Below are positions 37,733 through 46,200 of a stretch of DNA of 64,000 nucleotides, piece by piece. How positions within the stretch are numbered: position 1 is the stretch's first letter; every line of letters begins with the position of its first letter. This DNA is from an uncultured Collinsella sp. (GTDB lineage: Bacteria; Actinomycetota; Coriobacteriia; Coriobacteriales; Coriobacteriaceae). The position numbers and the translations under genes are program-made. The notes under the pieces were generated by a model, which saw only the letters and a list, made by a program, of their open reading frames with translations, ran no database searches and was not told the DNA's origin. The stretch is taken from NCBI GenBank assembly GCA_902496455.1, contig CABVAY010000005.1, positions 1-64,000 on the forward strand. Direction: 5' to 3'.

Positions 37733-38152
37733 TTAAACAAACTGGTCGTCGGGCACCAGAAGAAGCTCGCCGTAACGCTCCATCAGCCCGTCTCGCAACT
37801 GACAGAAAGCGGGGATATAGACGTTCAAGATGCGCTGAATCAAATCCTGAGCGAGCTTATTGTCATAGATATGAACGTTCGTATTGCGGTCTCTGAGCAT
37901 ATCTAGCCAGGCCGCCTCATCAATAAAGTCGTAGAATCGGTAGGCCTCCTTCAAGATGGCACGAGGAGACCCCGACGCGGCAAGCGTGGCACCCTCATAC
38001 TCGAGCAGACGCTTAAGGAGCTTCCAGCTTAGTTCAAATTGAAGATTGAACTTATTAATCAATCCACTCTGAACAAAATCATTGTTGAGATCCTGATTGG
38101 GCGCATCCTCAAGATTCGCCAAGGCGCTGGCAAAGTTCTCATATTTTTTCAT
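37733..38152 (-). CDS. hepT: HepT-like toxin (HEPN RNase)
   Basis: This 139-aa helical protein belongs to the HI0074/HepT family. It has LQFELSWKLLKRLLEYEG and the HEPN motif RNTNVHIYD near residue 90, which fits RX4HXY. HepT cleaves RNA when free. MntA inactivates it by adding AMP groups to the Tyr of this motif. The ATG lies inside the 3' end of the mntA frame (14-bp overlap), which couples translation. The pair sits between the wall-protein gene and the rrf2/suf region. Family recognition is good. Activity of this copy is inferred. Confidence 0.88.
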   Translation of the reverse strand: MKKYENFASALANLEDAPNQDLNNDFVQSGLINKFNLQFELSWKLLKRLLEYEGATLAASGSPRAILKEAYRFYDFIDEAAWLDMLRDRNTNVHIYDNKLAQDLIQRILNVYIPAFCQLRDGLMERYGELLLVPDDQFV

Positions 38153-38426
38153 ACAGAATCACACCATCCCTGGCAATTTCATCGAGCAATTGCTGCGATA
38201 AGGACTCGTCGAGATTGACGACATCTACATCTAAAAGAGTATCAAGACGCTCATCAATCAAATATGAGAAACGGCCGAAATCCCGGCAACCTGCCACGGC
38301 GATGTCAATATCGCTCTTGGGCAAGTTGTCGCCTCGAGCACGAGAACCAAACAACATGACCTTCTCGGCGTCACATTCCCGAGCAAAAACTTCGATTTGC
38401 TTGTACACCTTGTCGAGAGATGCCAT
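38139..38426 (-). CDS. mntA: MntA-like nucleotidyltransferase antitoxin
   Basis: The 95-aa product has the minimal nucleotidyltransferase signature MLFGSRARGD followed by SDIDIAVAG, with metal-binding Asp pair in DID and a third Asp in DVDVVNLD. In the HepT-MntA system this enzyme adds AMP to the toxin and so neutralises it. ATG 38426 has AGGGGT close upstream. A GTG two codons earlier is possible. It precedes and overlaps hepT as in known pairs. It lies just downstream of rrf2 (gap about 10 bp), so the operons may run together. Confidence 0.9.
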   Translation of the reverse strand: MASLDKVYKQIEVFARECDAEKVMLFGSRARGDNLPKSDIDIAVAGCRDFGRFSYLIDERLDTLLDVDVVNLDESLSQQLLDEIARDGVILYEKI

Positions 38427-38434
38427 TTGCACCC

Positions 38435-38866
38435 CTACAGCTTAATGTCAAAGTTGATCTCGGGGACGGTGGCCAGGTCGGCCAGAGTCACGCCGTCAAC
38501 GTACTTTTCGATCACGTCGTCCAGACCGCGCCAAAACCTGACGGTCGAGCAAAGGTCGCTGCGGGTACAGCTGTTGTCGATGCCGTCGCACGCCACCGGA
38601 GCCGTGCTGCCCTCAACGGCGCGCAGGATGTCGCCGGCGCGCACCTCGGCCGGGTCCTTGGCCATCATGTAGCCGCCGCCCTTACCGCGTACGCTCTTAA
38701 GCAGGCCCGCCTTCATAAGCGGACGAACCAACTGCTCCAAATACTTTTGTGAGATATGCTCACGGTCGGCGACCTCGCGCAGGGCAATCTTGCCCTCGGT
38801 GTCACCAAGCGCTGCGATATAGATCATCAGTCGGAGGGCATAGCGGCCCTTAGAAGAAATGAGCAT
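38435..38866 (-). CDS. Rrf2-family regulator (IscR/SufR-like)
   Basis: This 143-aa DNA-binding protein starts MLISSKGRYALRLMIYIA, the Rrf2 winged-helix opening, with recognition region REHISQKYLEQLVRPLMKAG and three cysteines in ACDGIDNSCTRSDLC, the IscR-type cluster-binding spacing. It probably senses Fe-S or redox state and controls the divergent suf operon. ATG 38866 has GGGAGGGTAGGT upstream. The shared gap (38867-39089) holds a candidate operator. It faces sufC, which fits regulation of cluster assembly. Confidence 0.9.
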   Translation of the reverse strand: MLISSKGRYALRLMIYIAALGDTEGKIALREVADREHISQKYLEQLVRPLMKAGLLKSVRGKGGGYMMAKDPAEVRAGDILRAVEGSTAPVACDGIDNSCTRSDLCSTVRFWRGLDDVIEKYVDGVTLADLATVPEINFDIKL

Positions 38867-38981
38867 ACCTACCCTCCCGTTGTTCCTAAGACAAAACCAC
38901 CAGGGGCATTTGTCCCAAATCTTATGCACGCGGGGCAAACAAACCTGATTATTATGTCCCACATCTTAAAAGTCGAGTGGA

Positions 38982-39025
38982 TTAGTCGGGTTTTCCCTTG
39001 ACTAACGCCGAACCCATAGTAACTT
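38982..39025 (+). promoter_or_regulatory. suf promoter with overlapping Rrf2-type operator
   Basis: TTGACT at 38998-39003 is a consensus-like -35 box, with TAACTT at 39020-39025 as a weak -10 at 16-bp spacing. The inverted repeat TTAGTC (38982-38987) ... GACTAA (39000-39005), 12 bp apart, overlaps the -35 box, the position expected for a repressor. It lies about 65-110 bp upstream of sufC in the gap shared with rrf2. Confidence 0.5.
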
Positions 39026-39089
39026 TATTCCGAGAAGATTCCTAGGGTTTAGTACACCCATGAGTACACCATATACAGAGAGGGACAGC

Positions 39090-39890
39090 ATGAGCGCAAA
39101 TCCGCTGCTTTCCATCGAAGGTCTGACCGCCTCCGTGGACGAGAAGACCATCCTCCACAACGTCAACCTCAACGTCGCCGCCGGCGAGACCCACGTGCTG
39201 ATGGGACCCAACGGTGCCGGCAAGTCCACCCTCGGCCACCTGGTCATGGGCGACCCCGTCTACACCGTCAACAACGGCCGCATCGTCTTTGACGGCCAGG
39301 ACATCACCGAGCTCACCACCGACAAGCGCTCCCGCGCCGGCCTGTTCCTGAGCTTCCAGGCCCCGGTCGAGATCCCAGGCGTGCCGCTGTCGAGCTTTTT
39401 GCGCGCCAGCATCGCCGGCCGCCCCGGACTGGAGATGAAGGGCAAGGAGTTCCGCCGTCGCGTCAAGGAGCTCGCGGCCGAGCTCAACATGGACACCGCC
39501 TACCTCAACCGCGAGCTGGGCGTAGGTTTCTCGGGCGGCGAGAAAAAGAAGGTCGAGATGCTCCAGCTTCTGCTGCTGCAGCCCAAGCTCGCCATCCTGG
39601 ACGAGACTGACTCAGGCCTGGACGTCGACGCCCTGTCCACCGTCAGCCACGGCATGGACGCCTACCGCAAGAGCTGCGACGGCTCCATGCTCATCATCAC
39701 GCACAACACGCGCATCCTGGAGCACCTGGATGTCGACCGCGTCCACGTTATGGTCAAGGGCCACATCGTGCGCGAGGACGACGCCTCGCTCATCCCCTGG
39801 ATCGACAAGAACGGCTTTGAGACCTTCGAGCGCGAGGCCGCCGAGCAGCGCGCCCAGGCCGAGGCCGCCGCTGCCGAGCAGCAGGCGTAA
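39090..39890 (+). CDS. sufC: Fe-S assembly ATPase SufC
   Basis: This 266-aa ABC-type ATPase drives the SufBCD scaffold that builds Fe-S clusters in the cytoplasm. Walker A GPNGAGKST, the signature FSGGEKKKVEMLQ and Walker B LAILDETDSGLD are all present. ATG 39090 is chosen because GAGAGGGACAGC precedes it. An in-frame ATG at 39060 would add ten residues. It is the first gene of sufCBDSU and starts after the candidate Rrf2-controlled promoter. The Ala/Glu-rich C-terminal tail (EAAAAEQQA) is a small local extension. Confidence 0.97.
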   Translation: MSANPLLSIEGLTASVDEKTILHNVNLNVAAGETHVLMGPNGAGKSTLGHLVMGDPVYTVNNGRIVFDGQDITELTTDKRSRAGLFLSFQAPVEIPGVPLSSFLRASIAGRPGLEMKGKEFRRRVKELAAELNMDTAYLNRELGVGFSGGEKKKVEMLQLLLLQPKLAILDETDSGLDVDALSTVSHGMDAYRKSCDGSMLIITHNTRILEHLDVDRVHVMVKGHIVREDDASLIPWIDKNGFETFEREAAEQRAQAEAAAAEQQA

Positions 39891-39902
39891 AGGGGCGACG
39901 CA

Positions 39903-41315
39903 ATGACCAAGAACCGCACCGAGGTCGCGGACATCGACCGCAGCCTCTACGACTTCACCTATGGCGAGGAGGGATTCGAGCGCCTCGACGCCGGCATCAC
40001 ACCCGACATCGTGCGCGAGATCAGCGCCAAGAAGGACGAGCCGCAGTGGATGCTCGACCTGCGCTTAAAGTCCCTCGAGATTTTCAACCGCTTCCCCGAC
40101 CCGACGTGGGGGCCCTCCATCGAGGGCCTGGACATGGACAACATCGTCACCTACGTCAAGCCCAACACCGACCAAAAGCACGACTGGGAGTCGGTGCCCG
40201 ACGACATCAAGAGCACCTTTGAGCGCTTGGGCATCCCCGAGGCCGAGCGCAGCTACCTGGCGGGCGTCGGCGCGCAGTACGACTCCGAGCTCGTCTACCA
40301 CAACATGCAGGACACCGCGTCCAAGATGGGCATCGTCTACTCCGGCATCGAGGAGGCCCTGCACGACCCGCAGTGGGAGCCGCTCATTCACGAGAAGTTT
40401 ATGACGCTCATCCCGCCCACCGACCACAAGTTTGCGGCCCTGCATGGTGCCGTGTGGTCGGGCGGCTCGTTTGTCTACGTGCCCAAGGGCACCAAGCTCG
40501 ACTTCCCGCTGCAGAGCTACTTCCGCCTTAACGCCAAGGGCGCCGGCCAGTTTGAGCACACGCTCATCATCGTCGAGGACGATGCCGACCTGCACTTTAT
40601 CGAGGGTTGCTCCGCGCCCAAGTACAACGTAGCCAACCTCCACGCCGGCGCCGTCGAGCTCTTTGTGGGCAAGCGTGCGCACCTGCGCTACTCGACCATC
40701 GAGAACTGGTCCAAGAACATGTACAACCTCAACACCAAGCGTGCGCGCGTGGACGAGGACGGCGACATCGAGTGGATCAGCGGCTCCTTCGGCAGCCACG
40801 TGGGCTACCTCTACCCCATGAGCGTGCTCAACGGCCGCCGCGCCCGCTCGAGCTTTACCGGCATCACCTTTGCCGGCGCCGGTCAAAACCTCGACACCGG
40901 CTGCAAGGTCGTGCTCAACGCGCCCGAGACCTCGGCAACGGTCGAGACCAAGGGCATCTCCAAGAGCGGCGGCATCCAGACGTTCCGCAGCTCCATCGTG
41001 GCCACGCCCAAGGCCGAGGGCTCCAAGGCAACCGTGAGCTGCCAGTCGCTCATGCTCGACGACCAGAGCCGCTCCGACACTATTCCGGCCATGGACATCC
41101 GCGCCAAGAACGTCGACATCGGCCACGAGGCCACCATCGGACGTATCGGCGACGACAAGGTGTTCTACCTGATGAGCCGCGGTATCCCGGAGGAAGAAGC
41201 CCGTACCATGATCGTCAACGGCTTTGCCAACCCGGTCTCCAAGGAGCTACCGCTGGAGTACGCCGTCGAGATGAACAACCTGATCAAGCTCGAGATGGAA
41301 GGAGCGATCGGATAA
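39903..41315 (+). CDS. sufB: Fe-S assembly scaffold SufB
   Basis: The 470-aa SufB is the main scaffold subunit on which clusters are assembled with SufC and SufD. The core motif runs through VWSGGSFVYVPKGTKLDFPL, FEHTLIIVEDDADLHFIEGC and the late RGIPEEEARTMIVNGF. Length is normal. It begins 12 bp after sufC, and its last base is shared with the start of sufD (TAATG). Cysteines in SAPKY/EGC and GCKVV are visible as expected. No odd features. Confidence 0.97.
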   Translation: MTKNRTEVADIDRSLYDFTYGEEGFERLDAGITPDIVREISAKKDEPQWMLDLRLKSLEIFNRFPDPTWGPSIEGLDMDNIVTYVKPNTDQKHDWESVPDDIKSTFERLGIPEAERSYLAGVGAQYDSELVYHNMQDTASKMGIVYSGIEEALHDPQWEPLIHEKFMTLIPPTDHKFAALHGAVWSGGSFVYVPKGTKLDFPLQSYFRLNAKGAGQFEHTLIIVEDDADLHFIEGCSAPKYNVANLHAGAVELFVGKRAHLRYSTIENWSKNMYNLNTKRARVDEDGDIEWISGSFGSHVGYLYPMSVLNGRRARSSFTGITFAGAGQNLDTGCKVVLNAPETSATVETKGISKSGGIQTFRSSIVATPKAEGSKATVSCQSLMLDDQSRSDTIPAMDIRAKNVDIGHEATIGRIGDDKVFYLMSRGIPEEEARTMIVNGFANPVSKELPLEYAVEMNNLIKLEMEGAIG

Positions 41316-42586
41316 TGAATCAGACCACGAACACCGCTGCTACCACCCTTGAGCAGGTCAACGCGATGCCGGCTGCCACTTGGGGCTGGCTGAAGATGAA
41401 TCAGACCAAGCTCGAGCTCTCTGACGAGCTTGCCGCCGCTCCCACCGAGGCTGTTAAGGTCGAGGGCTTGGACGAGCAGTTCCGAGGCGCTGCCGACGCA
41501 TTTAACGCCGCCATGGACGCCATGGCCGAGCGCTTCCCCGAGCGCCGCGCCTCCGCCCCCGGCGACGCCGCCGACCGCGCCCGCATCACGCCCGAGACCG
41601 AGCTCGACGTGCCCGCCACCTCCGTCTACCAGGCCGGTGCCATTAAGCTAGAGGAGGAGCTCTCCCCCGCTGAAGCCTTCGAAACCGGCATGGGCAAGGC
41701 TGCCTACGCCTACTTGGCCGAGCATGCTACCAAGCGCATCGTCATCGATGTGCCCGCATACCAGCACGCCACGGTTACCGTGCGTGTGAGCGGTATCGAT
41801 GCCGCCGCGGCCATCGCCGCCATCGACGTCGTCGCCCGTCCCCAGTCGACGCTCGATCTGCATATTGCCCTGGACTCCCCCACTACCGGCGAGGTGTCGT
41901 GGGCTCCCGTGCTACGCGTGTGCGCCCACGAGTACGCCACCGTCAACGTGACCTGCACGCAGACGCTCGACGATAGCTGGATCGCGCTCGACGACACCGG
42001 CCTGTTCCTGGACGAGGGCGCGCGCGTCAACGTGCAGCACACCGTCCTGGGTGCTGGCGCCAGCGCCACCGGCCTTGCCGGCGACCTGCTAGGCGATACC
42101 GCCAAGGTCACCATCGATACTGACTACCTGGGCGCCCGAGAGCAGGTGCGCGACTTTAACTACGAGCTGCGCCACCGCGGTCGCAAGACCGAGTGCGAGA
42201 TCGACGCCAACGGCGTGCTGACCGGCACGTCCAAGAAGGTCTACCGCGGCACCATCGACCTCGTGCACGGCTGCAAGGGTGCAACCGGCACCGAGCGCGA
42301 GACGGTGCTTTTGGCCAACAAGGGCGTCGACAACAAGACCGTTCCCGTCATTCTCTGCGACGAGGACGACGTCGCCGGCAACCACGGCGCCACCATCGGT
42401 CACGTCCGCGACGAGCAGCTGTTCTACCTCGCCTGCCGCGGCCTTGACCAAAACGCCGCCGAGGACCTGTTCATCCGCGCCAAGCTGGAGGACGCCGCGC
42501 TTTCCGCCACCGACGAGCGCACCCGCGCAGCCGTCGTCCGCCTGGGCAACAACCTGATCGACAACTTTGAAGAGGAGCTCGCATGA
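41315..42586 (+). CDS. sufD: Fe-S assembly protein SufD
   Basis: The 423-aa SufD is the paralogue of SufB in the SufBC2D complex. The start overlaps the sufB stop (TAATG), giving MNQTTNTAATTLEQVNAMPA. The C-terminal core has EDDVAGNHGATIGHVRDEQL and FYLACRGLDQNAAEDLFI, which matches the conserved SufD/SufB ending. The N-terminal part diverges from SufB as usual. The stop overlaps the ATG of sufS. Operon position and motif agree, so the call is strong. Confidence 0.95.
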   Translation: MNQTTNTAATTLEQVNAMPAATWGWLKMNQTKLELSDELAAAPTEAVKVEGLDEQFRGAADAFNAAMDAMAERFPERRASAPGDAADRARITPETELDVPATSVYQAGAIKLEEELSPAEAFETGMGKAAYAYLAEHATKRIVIDVPAYQHATVTVRVSGIDAAAAIAAIDVVARPQSTLDLHIALDSPTTGEVSWAPVLRVCAHEYATVNVTCTQTLDDSWIALDDTGLFLDEGARVNVQHTVLGAGASATGLAGDLLGDTAKVTIDTDYLGAREQVRDFNYELRHRGRKTECEIDANGVLTGTSKKVYRGTIDLVHGCKGATGTERETVLLANKGVDNKTVPVILCDEDDVAGNHGATIGHVRDEQLFYLACRGLDQNAAEDLFIRAKLEDAALSATDERTRAAVVRLGNNLIDNFEEELA

Positions 42587-43908
42587 TCGACACCGAGCAC
42601 GTTAAATGCGACACCTGTACTGCCCCCGAGCCCATGGAGCTCGACGCCAGCGACGAGGCTTCGCGCGGCTGGCCCACTGTGGACATCGAGACCAACCCCT
42701 ACAAGGCGCAGTTCCCGCTCTTCCAGCAGCACCCCGAGATCGCCTTCCTCGATAGCGCCGCCACTGCGCAGCGCCCTGCCTGTGTGCTCGACGCCGAGCG
42801 CGACTTCTATCAGCGCATGAACGCCAACCCCCTGCGTGGCCTGTACTCGCTGTCCGTCGAGGCCACCGAGGCCATCGCGAAGGTCCGCCAGCAGATCGCC
42901 GACCTCATCGGCGCCTCACAGGCCAACGAGGTCGTCTTCACCCGCAACACGAGCGAGTCGCTCAACCTGGTCGCCAAGAGCTTTGCGCCAACGGTGCTCG
43001 AGCCCGGTGACGAGGTCGTCATTACCATCATGGAGCACCACTCCAACCTGATTCCGTGGCAGCAGGTCTGCCGCGAGACCGGCGCCAAGCTCGTCTACCT
43101 CTACCCCACCAAGACCGGCCAGCTCACCACCAAGGAAGTTCTTGCCAAGGTTGGTCCCAAGACCAAGATCCTGGCCGTGGGCCAGGTCTCCAACGTGCTG
43201 GGCGTCGAGAACCCGGTCAAGAACCTCGGCAAACTCGTGCACAAGTACGGCGGCTACCTGGTCGTCGACGGTGCGCAGTCGCTGCCGCACATGCCGGTCG
43301 ATGTGGCCGACCTGGGCGCCGACTTCTTTGCCTTTAGCGCGCACAAGGCCATGGGCCCCATGGGCATCGGCGTGCTGTGGGGCAAAATGGACCTGCTCAA
43401 CGCCATGCCGCCCATGCTCACCGGCGGCGAGATGATCGATTCGGTCACCGAGCAGGACGCCGTCTGGGCGCCCGTCCCCGAGAAGTTCGAGGCCGGCACG
43501 CAGGACGCCGCCGGCATCTTCGCCACGGGCGCGGCGCTTGACTACCTGGTTAACACCGTGGGTTACGAGAACATCCAGGCCCGCGAGCAGGCACTCGTCC
43601 ACTACCTGATGGGCGAGCTCATGCAGCTCGACTTTGTCCAGATCATCGGCTCCATCTATTGGGACAACCACCACGGCGTTGTGAGCTTTAACGTCAAGGG
43701 CATCCATCCGCACGACGTCGCGAGCATCATGGACATGGACGGCGTCTGCATCCGCGCCGGCCACCACTGCGCGCAGCCGCTGCTCACCTGGCTGGGCGTC
43801 GAGAACCTTGCCTGCTGCCGCGCCAGCGTGGCCTTCTACAACGACAAGGCCGACATCGACAAGTTCATCGCCGGTCTGCATCACGTTTGGAGCACGTTCA
43901 ATGGGTAA
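42583..43908 (+). CDS. sufS: cysteine desulfurase SufS
   Basis: This 441-aa PLP enzyme takes sulfur from cysteine and hands it to SufU. PLP lysine is in FFAFSAHKAMGPMG, and the active cysteine is in RAGHHCAQPLLTWLG near the C-terminus. It has an extra N-terminal segment (MIDTEHVKCDTCTAPEPMEL) with two cysteines before the usual fold start (IAFLDSAATAQRP), which is slightly long for the family. The ATG overlaps the sufD stop by 4 bp and the end overlaps the sufU start. Together with sufU it forms the sulfur-delivery pair. Confidence 0.96.
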   Translation: MIDTEHVKCDTCTAPEPMELDASDEASRGWPTVDIETNPYKAQFPLFQQHPEIAFLDSAATAQRPACVLDAERDFYQRMNANPLRGLYSLSVEATEAIAKVRQQIADLIGASQANEVVFTRNTSESLNLVAKSFAPTVLEPGDEVVITIMEHHSNLIPWQQVCRETGAKLVYLYPTKTGQLTTKEVLAKVGPKTKILAVGQVSNVLGVENPVKNLGKLVHKYGGYLVVDGAQSLPHMPVDVADLGADFFAFSAHKAMGPMGIGVLWGKMDLLNAMPPMLTGGEMIDSVTEQDAVWAPVPEKFEAGTQDAAGIFATGAALDYLVNTVGYENIQAREQALVHYLMGELMQLDFVQIIGSIYWDNHHGVVSFNVKGIHPHDVASIMDMDGVCIRAGHHCAQPLLTWLGVENLACCRASVAFYNDKADIDKFIAGLHHVWSTFNG

Positions 43909-44323
43909 TCTATACACCTCCACCACGTTTATGGAGCACAACTCGCACCCCGACTATAAGTACGAGATGGATGCCCCCACGCACGAGCACGACGGCATCA
44001 ACCCCAGCTGCGGCGACGAGCTCACCTTGCAGCTACGAGTCGAGAACAACGTGATCGAGGAAGCCTCCTTTACCGGCCACGGCTGCGCCATCAGCCAGGC
44101 AAGCGCCGACATTATGGCCGACCTCATCACGGGCGAGACGGTCGAGGAAGCTCACCGCTTGGCAGAGCTCTTCCTCGCCATGATCCGCGGCGAGAAGCTC
44201 TCCGAGGACGACCTGGAAGACCTGGACGAAGCCGCCCAGCTCCAGGACATCTCGCACATGCCCGCCCGCGTCAAATGCGCCGAGCTCGCCTGGCGCACCC
44301 TCGACGGCATGCTCGAAGGGTAA
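43901..44323 (+). CDS. sufU: sulfur-transfer protein SufU
   Basis: The 140-aa SufU receives sulfur from SufS. The zinc/sulfur cysteines are in NPSCGDE, GHGCAIS and ARVKCAELAW, the SufU order of three Cys with an Asp. It has the extra loop between the second and third Cys (IRGEKLSEDDLEDLDEAAQL) that separates SufU from IscU. The start overlaps the sufS stop by 8 bp. It ends the suf operon, and a clear terminator follows 40 bp downstream. Confidence 0.95.
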   Translation: MGNLYTSTTFMEHNSHPDYKYEMDAPTHEHDGINPSCGDELTLQLRVENNVIEEASFTGHGCAISQASADIMADLITGETVEEAHRLAELFLAMIRGEKLSEDDLEDLDEAAQLQDISHMPARVKCAELAWRTLDGMLEG

Positions 44324-44363
44324 ACTAGCCAGTAGCGGATGCCCCAGATCAAAGGGTTTGATT

Positions 44364-44397
44364 GCCGAGCCGCCCAATACGGGCGGCTCGGCTTTTT
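44364..44397 (+). terminator. terminator of the suf operon
   Basis: GCCGAGCCGCCC pairs perfectly with GGGCGGCTCGGC over a 5-nt loop, followed by TTTTT, 40 bp after the sufU stop. Confidence 0.92.
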
Positions 44398-44994
44398 CAT
44401 AACGCCTCGGACACACAAAGTTCGCGCGTCCGGCGCTCGCCCTGTCATTTACCGAACAGCCAGCCGCAAACACGGACGTTTTCCACAGTGCCAACGGCTA
44501 GCGACAGAGCCACGGGCACCCCAAGCAACGCCCCATGCCCCGTCCTGCTGGGCTCCGGTTCGCTTCGCGCCCGCCACAGACGGGTCCCATAGGGTGCGGC
44601 GTGCATTTTTGCGAGTTTTCAGCACGCCAAGTTGCGTGTATACGCATTGAAAGCGTTAATCAACGTCTCCAGGCACCCTTTTATATCGTTTTAGAACAAG
44701 CATCGTGGTCTCAGGGGTCACAAGCATGCGCTTTGGAGGCACATCGGCAGGCATAAATGGCTTCGGGACCCATATACTTCAAGATTACGGCGGTGCCGAC
44801 AGCACCACGATGCTGAAAACTCCGCTTTTTGCACGGTGTGGACGGGGGTAGGCGCGGGTAAAACCGGACTGAGCCGTATTTTTATGCAAGACGGCAATCG
44901 TTCTATGCATATCAAGAAGTGCAGTCAGCGTACCAAGCATTTAGAACGCAGGTTGCGGCGCATGAACGACCCCAGCCGCGGTGCACAGGCAGCC
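44398..44994. other. gene-free stretch before the REP-type transposase
   Basis: Nothing with coding support was found. An 11-bp inverted repeat AGCATCGTGGT (44699-44709) / ACCACGATGCT (44804-44814) encloses about 95 bp and may be a REP-like unit of the neighbouring transposase. The right half is mildly AT-rich with no ribosome site. Confidence 0.5.
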
Positions 44995-45807
44995 CTACAT
45001 CACGTTTCCGCCAGCCCGCATCGCCGTCCCCGTGCGGGTCCGCACAATACGAGAAACCGTACTTTTGCCAATCCCGGTATAGTGCTCAATCTGGCGCACC
45101 GTAAAACCGGCATCGTGCAATCCAAAAATCACGGTATTGCGCTGCGCCAACGATGCGGCTTTAACCCCGTGGAGCGGAACCCCGAGGCTCTTCGCAAACT
45201 TGTCGGCAAAGGCGTGGCGTTCCCACTTCGTCTCTTTCATATCGCACAGCGCTGGCTCGCTGCCGTCGGACATCGCTAGCGAATAGGCAATAAAGCCCTC
45301 GGCAGAACCAAAAAGCTCAAGCACGCAAGAAGGATCGGAAAATCCCCTCGTGACATCAGCCGCATCACTGTCGTAAGCGCGCAGATGCTCCGCAAAGCTG
45401 CTCCAGGGATAACGCTCGATTAGGCTAATGCCCTCCTCCTGCGGATCGGCGTGTACGGAGCGAATAGCCTCCATCACCTGCCAGTCGGTATCGAGCGAGC
45501 GGCGCTCAAAACGCTCACGAAATAGGCAGCCCGCGCGCCCAGTACGCTTATTGAACCGACGAGCATACGTCAACAGTAGCCGCTGCATAGCAGCGCTCAT
45601 TTTGTCCTCGTAATCCAAAAGCACTAGATCCACGTGGTCGCTCATGAGACACCACGCCACAATCGTCACCTGGGCATCGCGGCAGCACTCGCGCATCAGT
45701 TCCAAAAACTCCCACCGGTCCTCGTCGCTCTCAAAGATCAACTGCCCGCCCATACCGCGGGCACAAACATGGTAAAAACCGGTGATCGTTTTCCAAACGC
45801 GCTGCAC
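44995..45807 (-). CDS. REP-associated tyrosine transposase (RAYT, Y1_Tnp)
   Basis: The 270-aa product belongs to the IS200-like Y1 transposases that mobilise or maintain REP palindromes. It shows HVCARGMGGQLIFESDEDRW, the strand with the His motif (WCLMSDHVDLVLL), and LLLTYARRFNKRTGRAGCLF followed by RERFERR with the catalytic Tyr, plus a C-terminal helix-turn-helix (GFTVRQIEHYTGIGKSTVSR). The His pair, usually HxH, reads HVD here, so the metal site may be damaged. The GTG start has AAGGGAG. It is a lone gene between suf and the GGGtGRT pair. REP-like hairpins occur at 61775 and 62485. Confidence 0.82.
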   Translation of the reverse strand: MQRVWKTITGFYHVCARGMGGQLIFESDEDRWEFLELMRECCRDAQVTIVAWCLMSDHVDLVLLDYEDKMSAAMQRLLLTYARRFNKRTGRAGCLFRERFERRSLDTDWQVMEAIRSVHADPQEEGISLIERYPWSSFAEHLRAYDSDAADVTRGFSDPSCVLELFGSAEGFIAYSLAMSDGSEPALCDMKETKWERHAFADKFAKSLGVPLHGVKAASLAQRNTVIFGLHDAGFTVRQIEHYTGIGKSTVSRIVRTRTGTAMRAGGNVM

Positions 45808-46200
45808 GGCGCTCCCTTCGCCGGGATCTACTTACCATCCAATACATCACGATTGAAACGTGCTATCAAAACATTCACGCAAAATGGCACCCGTCGACGG
45901 TAAAAGGCGGCAAATCGACGGCGAACGGCAACAAAGCCACAGGTCAGGAAACGCAGCCTTGCCAAAAGCTTGACCAGAACCGACCCCCCTTCAACGGATC
46001 GCACAACCGCAAACAGTCTGGTTAAATCGTTTCAATTGAAAATTCCGCGCTTCTCGCTACGAAAACTGAGCCGTTCGCCGAATATTCCGTGCATTTCGCG
46101 GTATTATAGGGGCTGCATGTCATGTCCCTTTCGAAGGGTCGCCCGGCAATCGCCAGCCACGACCCCCAGACGGGACGCCAACACGATAGAGAGGAGAGGC
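45808..46200. other. intergenic stretch upstream of the GGGtGRT pair
   Basis: No gene was found. A TATTAT at 46102-46107 is a reasonable -10 box for the downstream pair, about 95 bp upstream of its start, but no clear -35 was seen. The Shine-Dalgarno GAGGAGAGG is strong. Confidence 0.4.
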
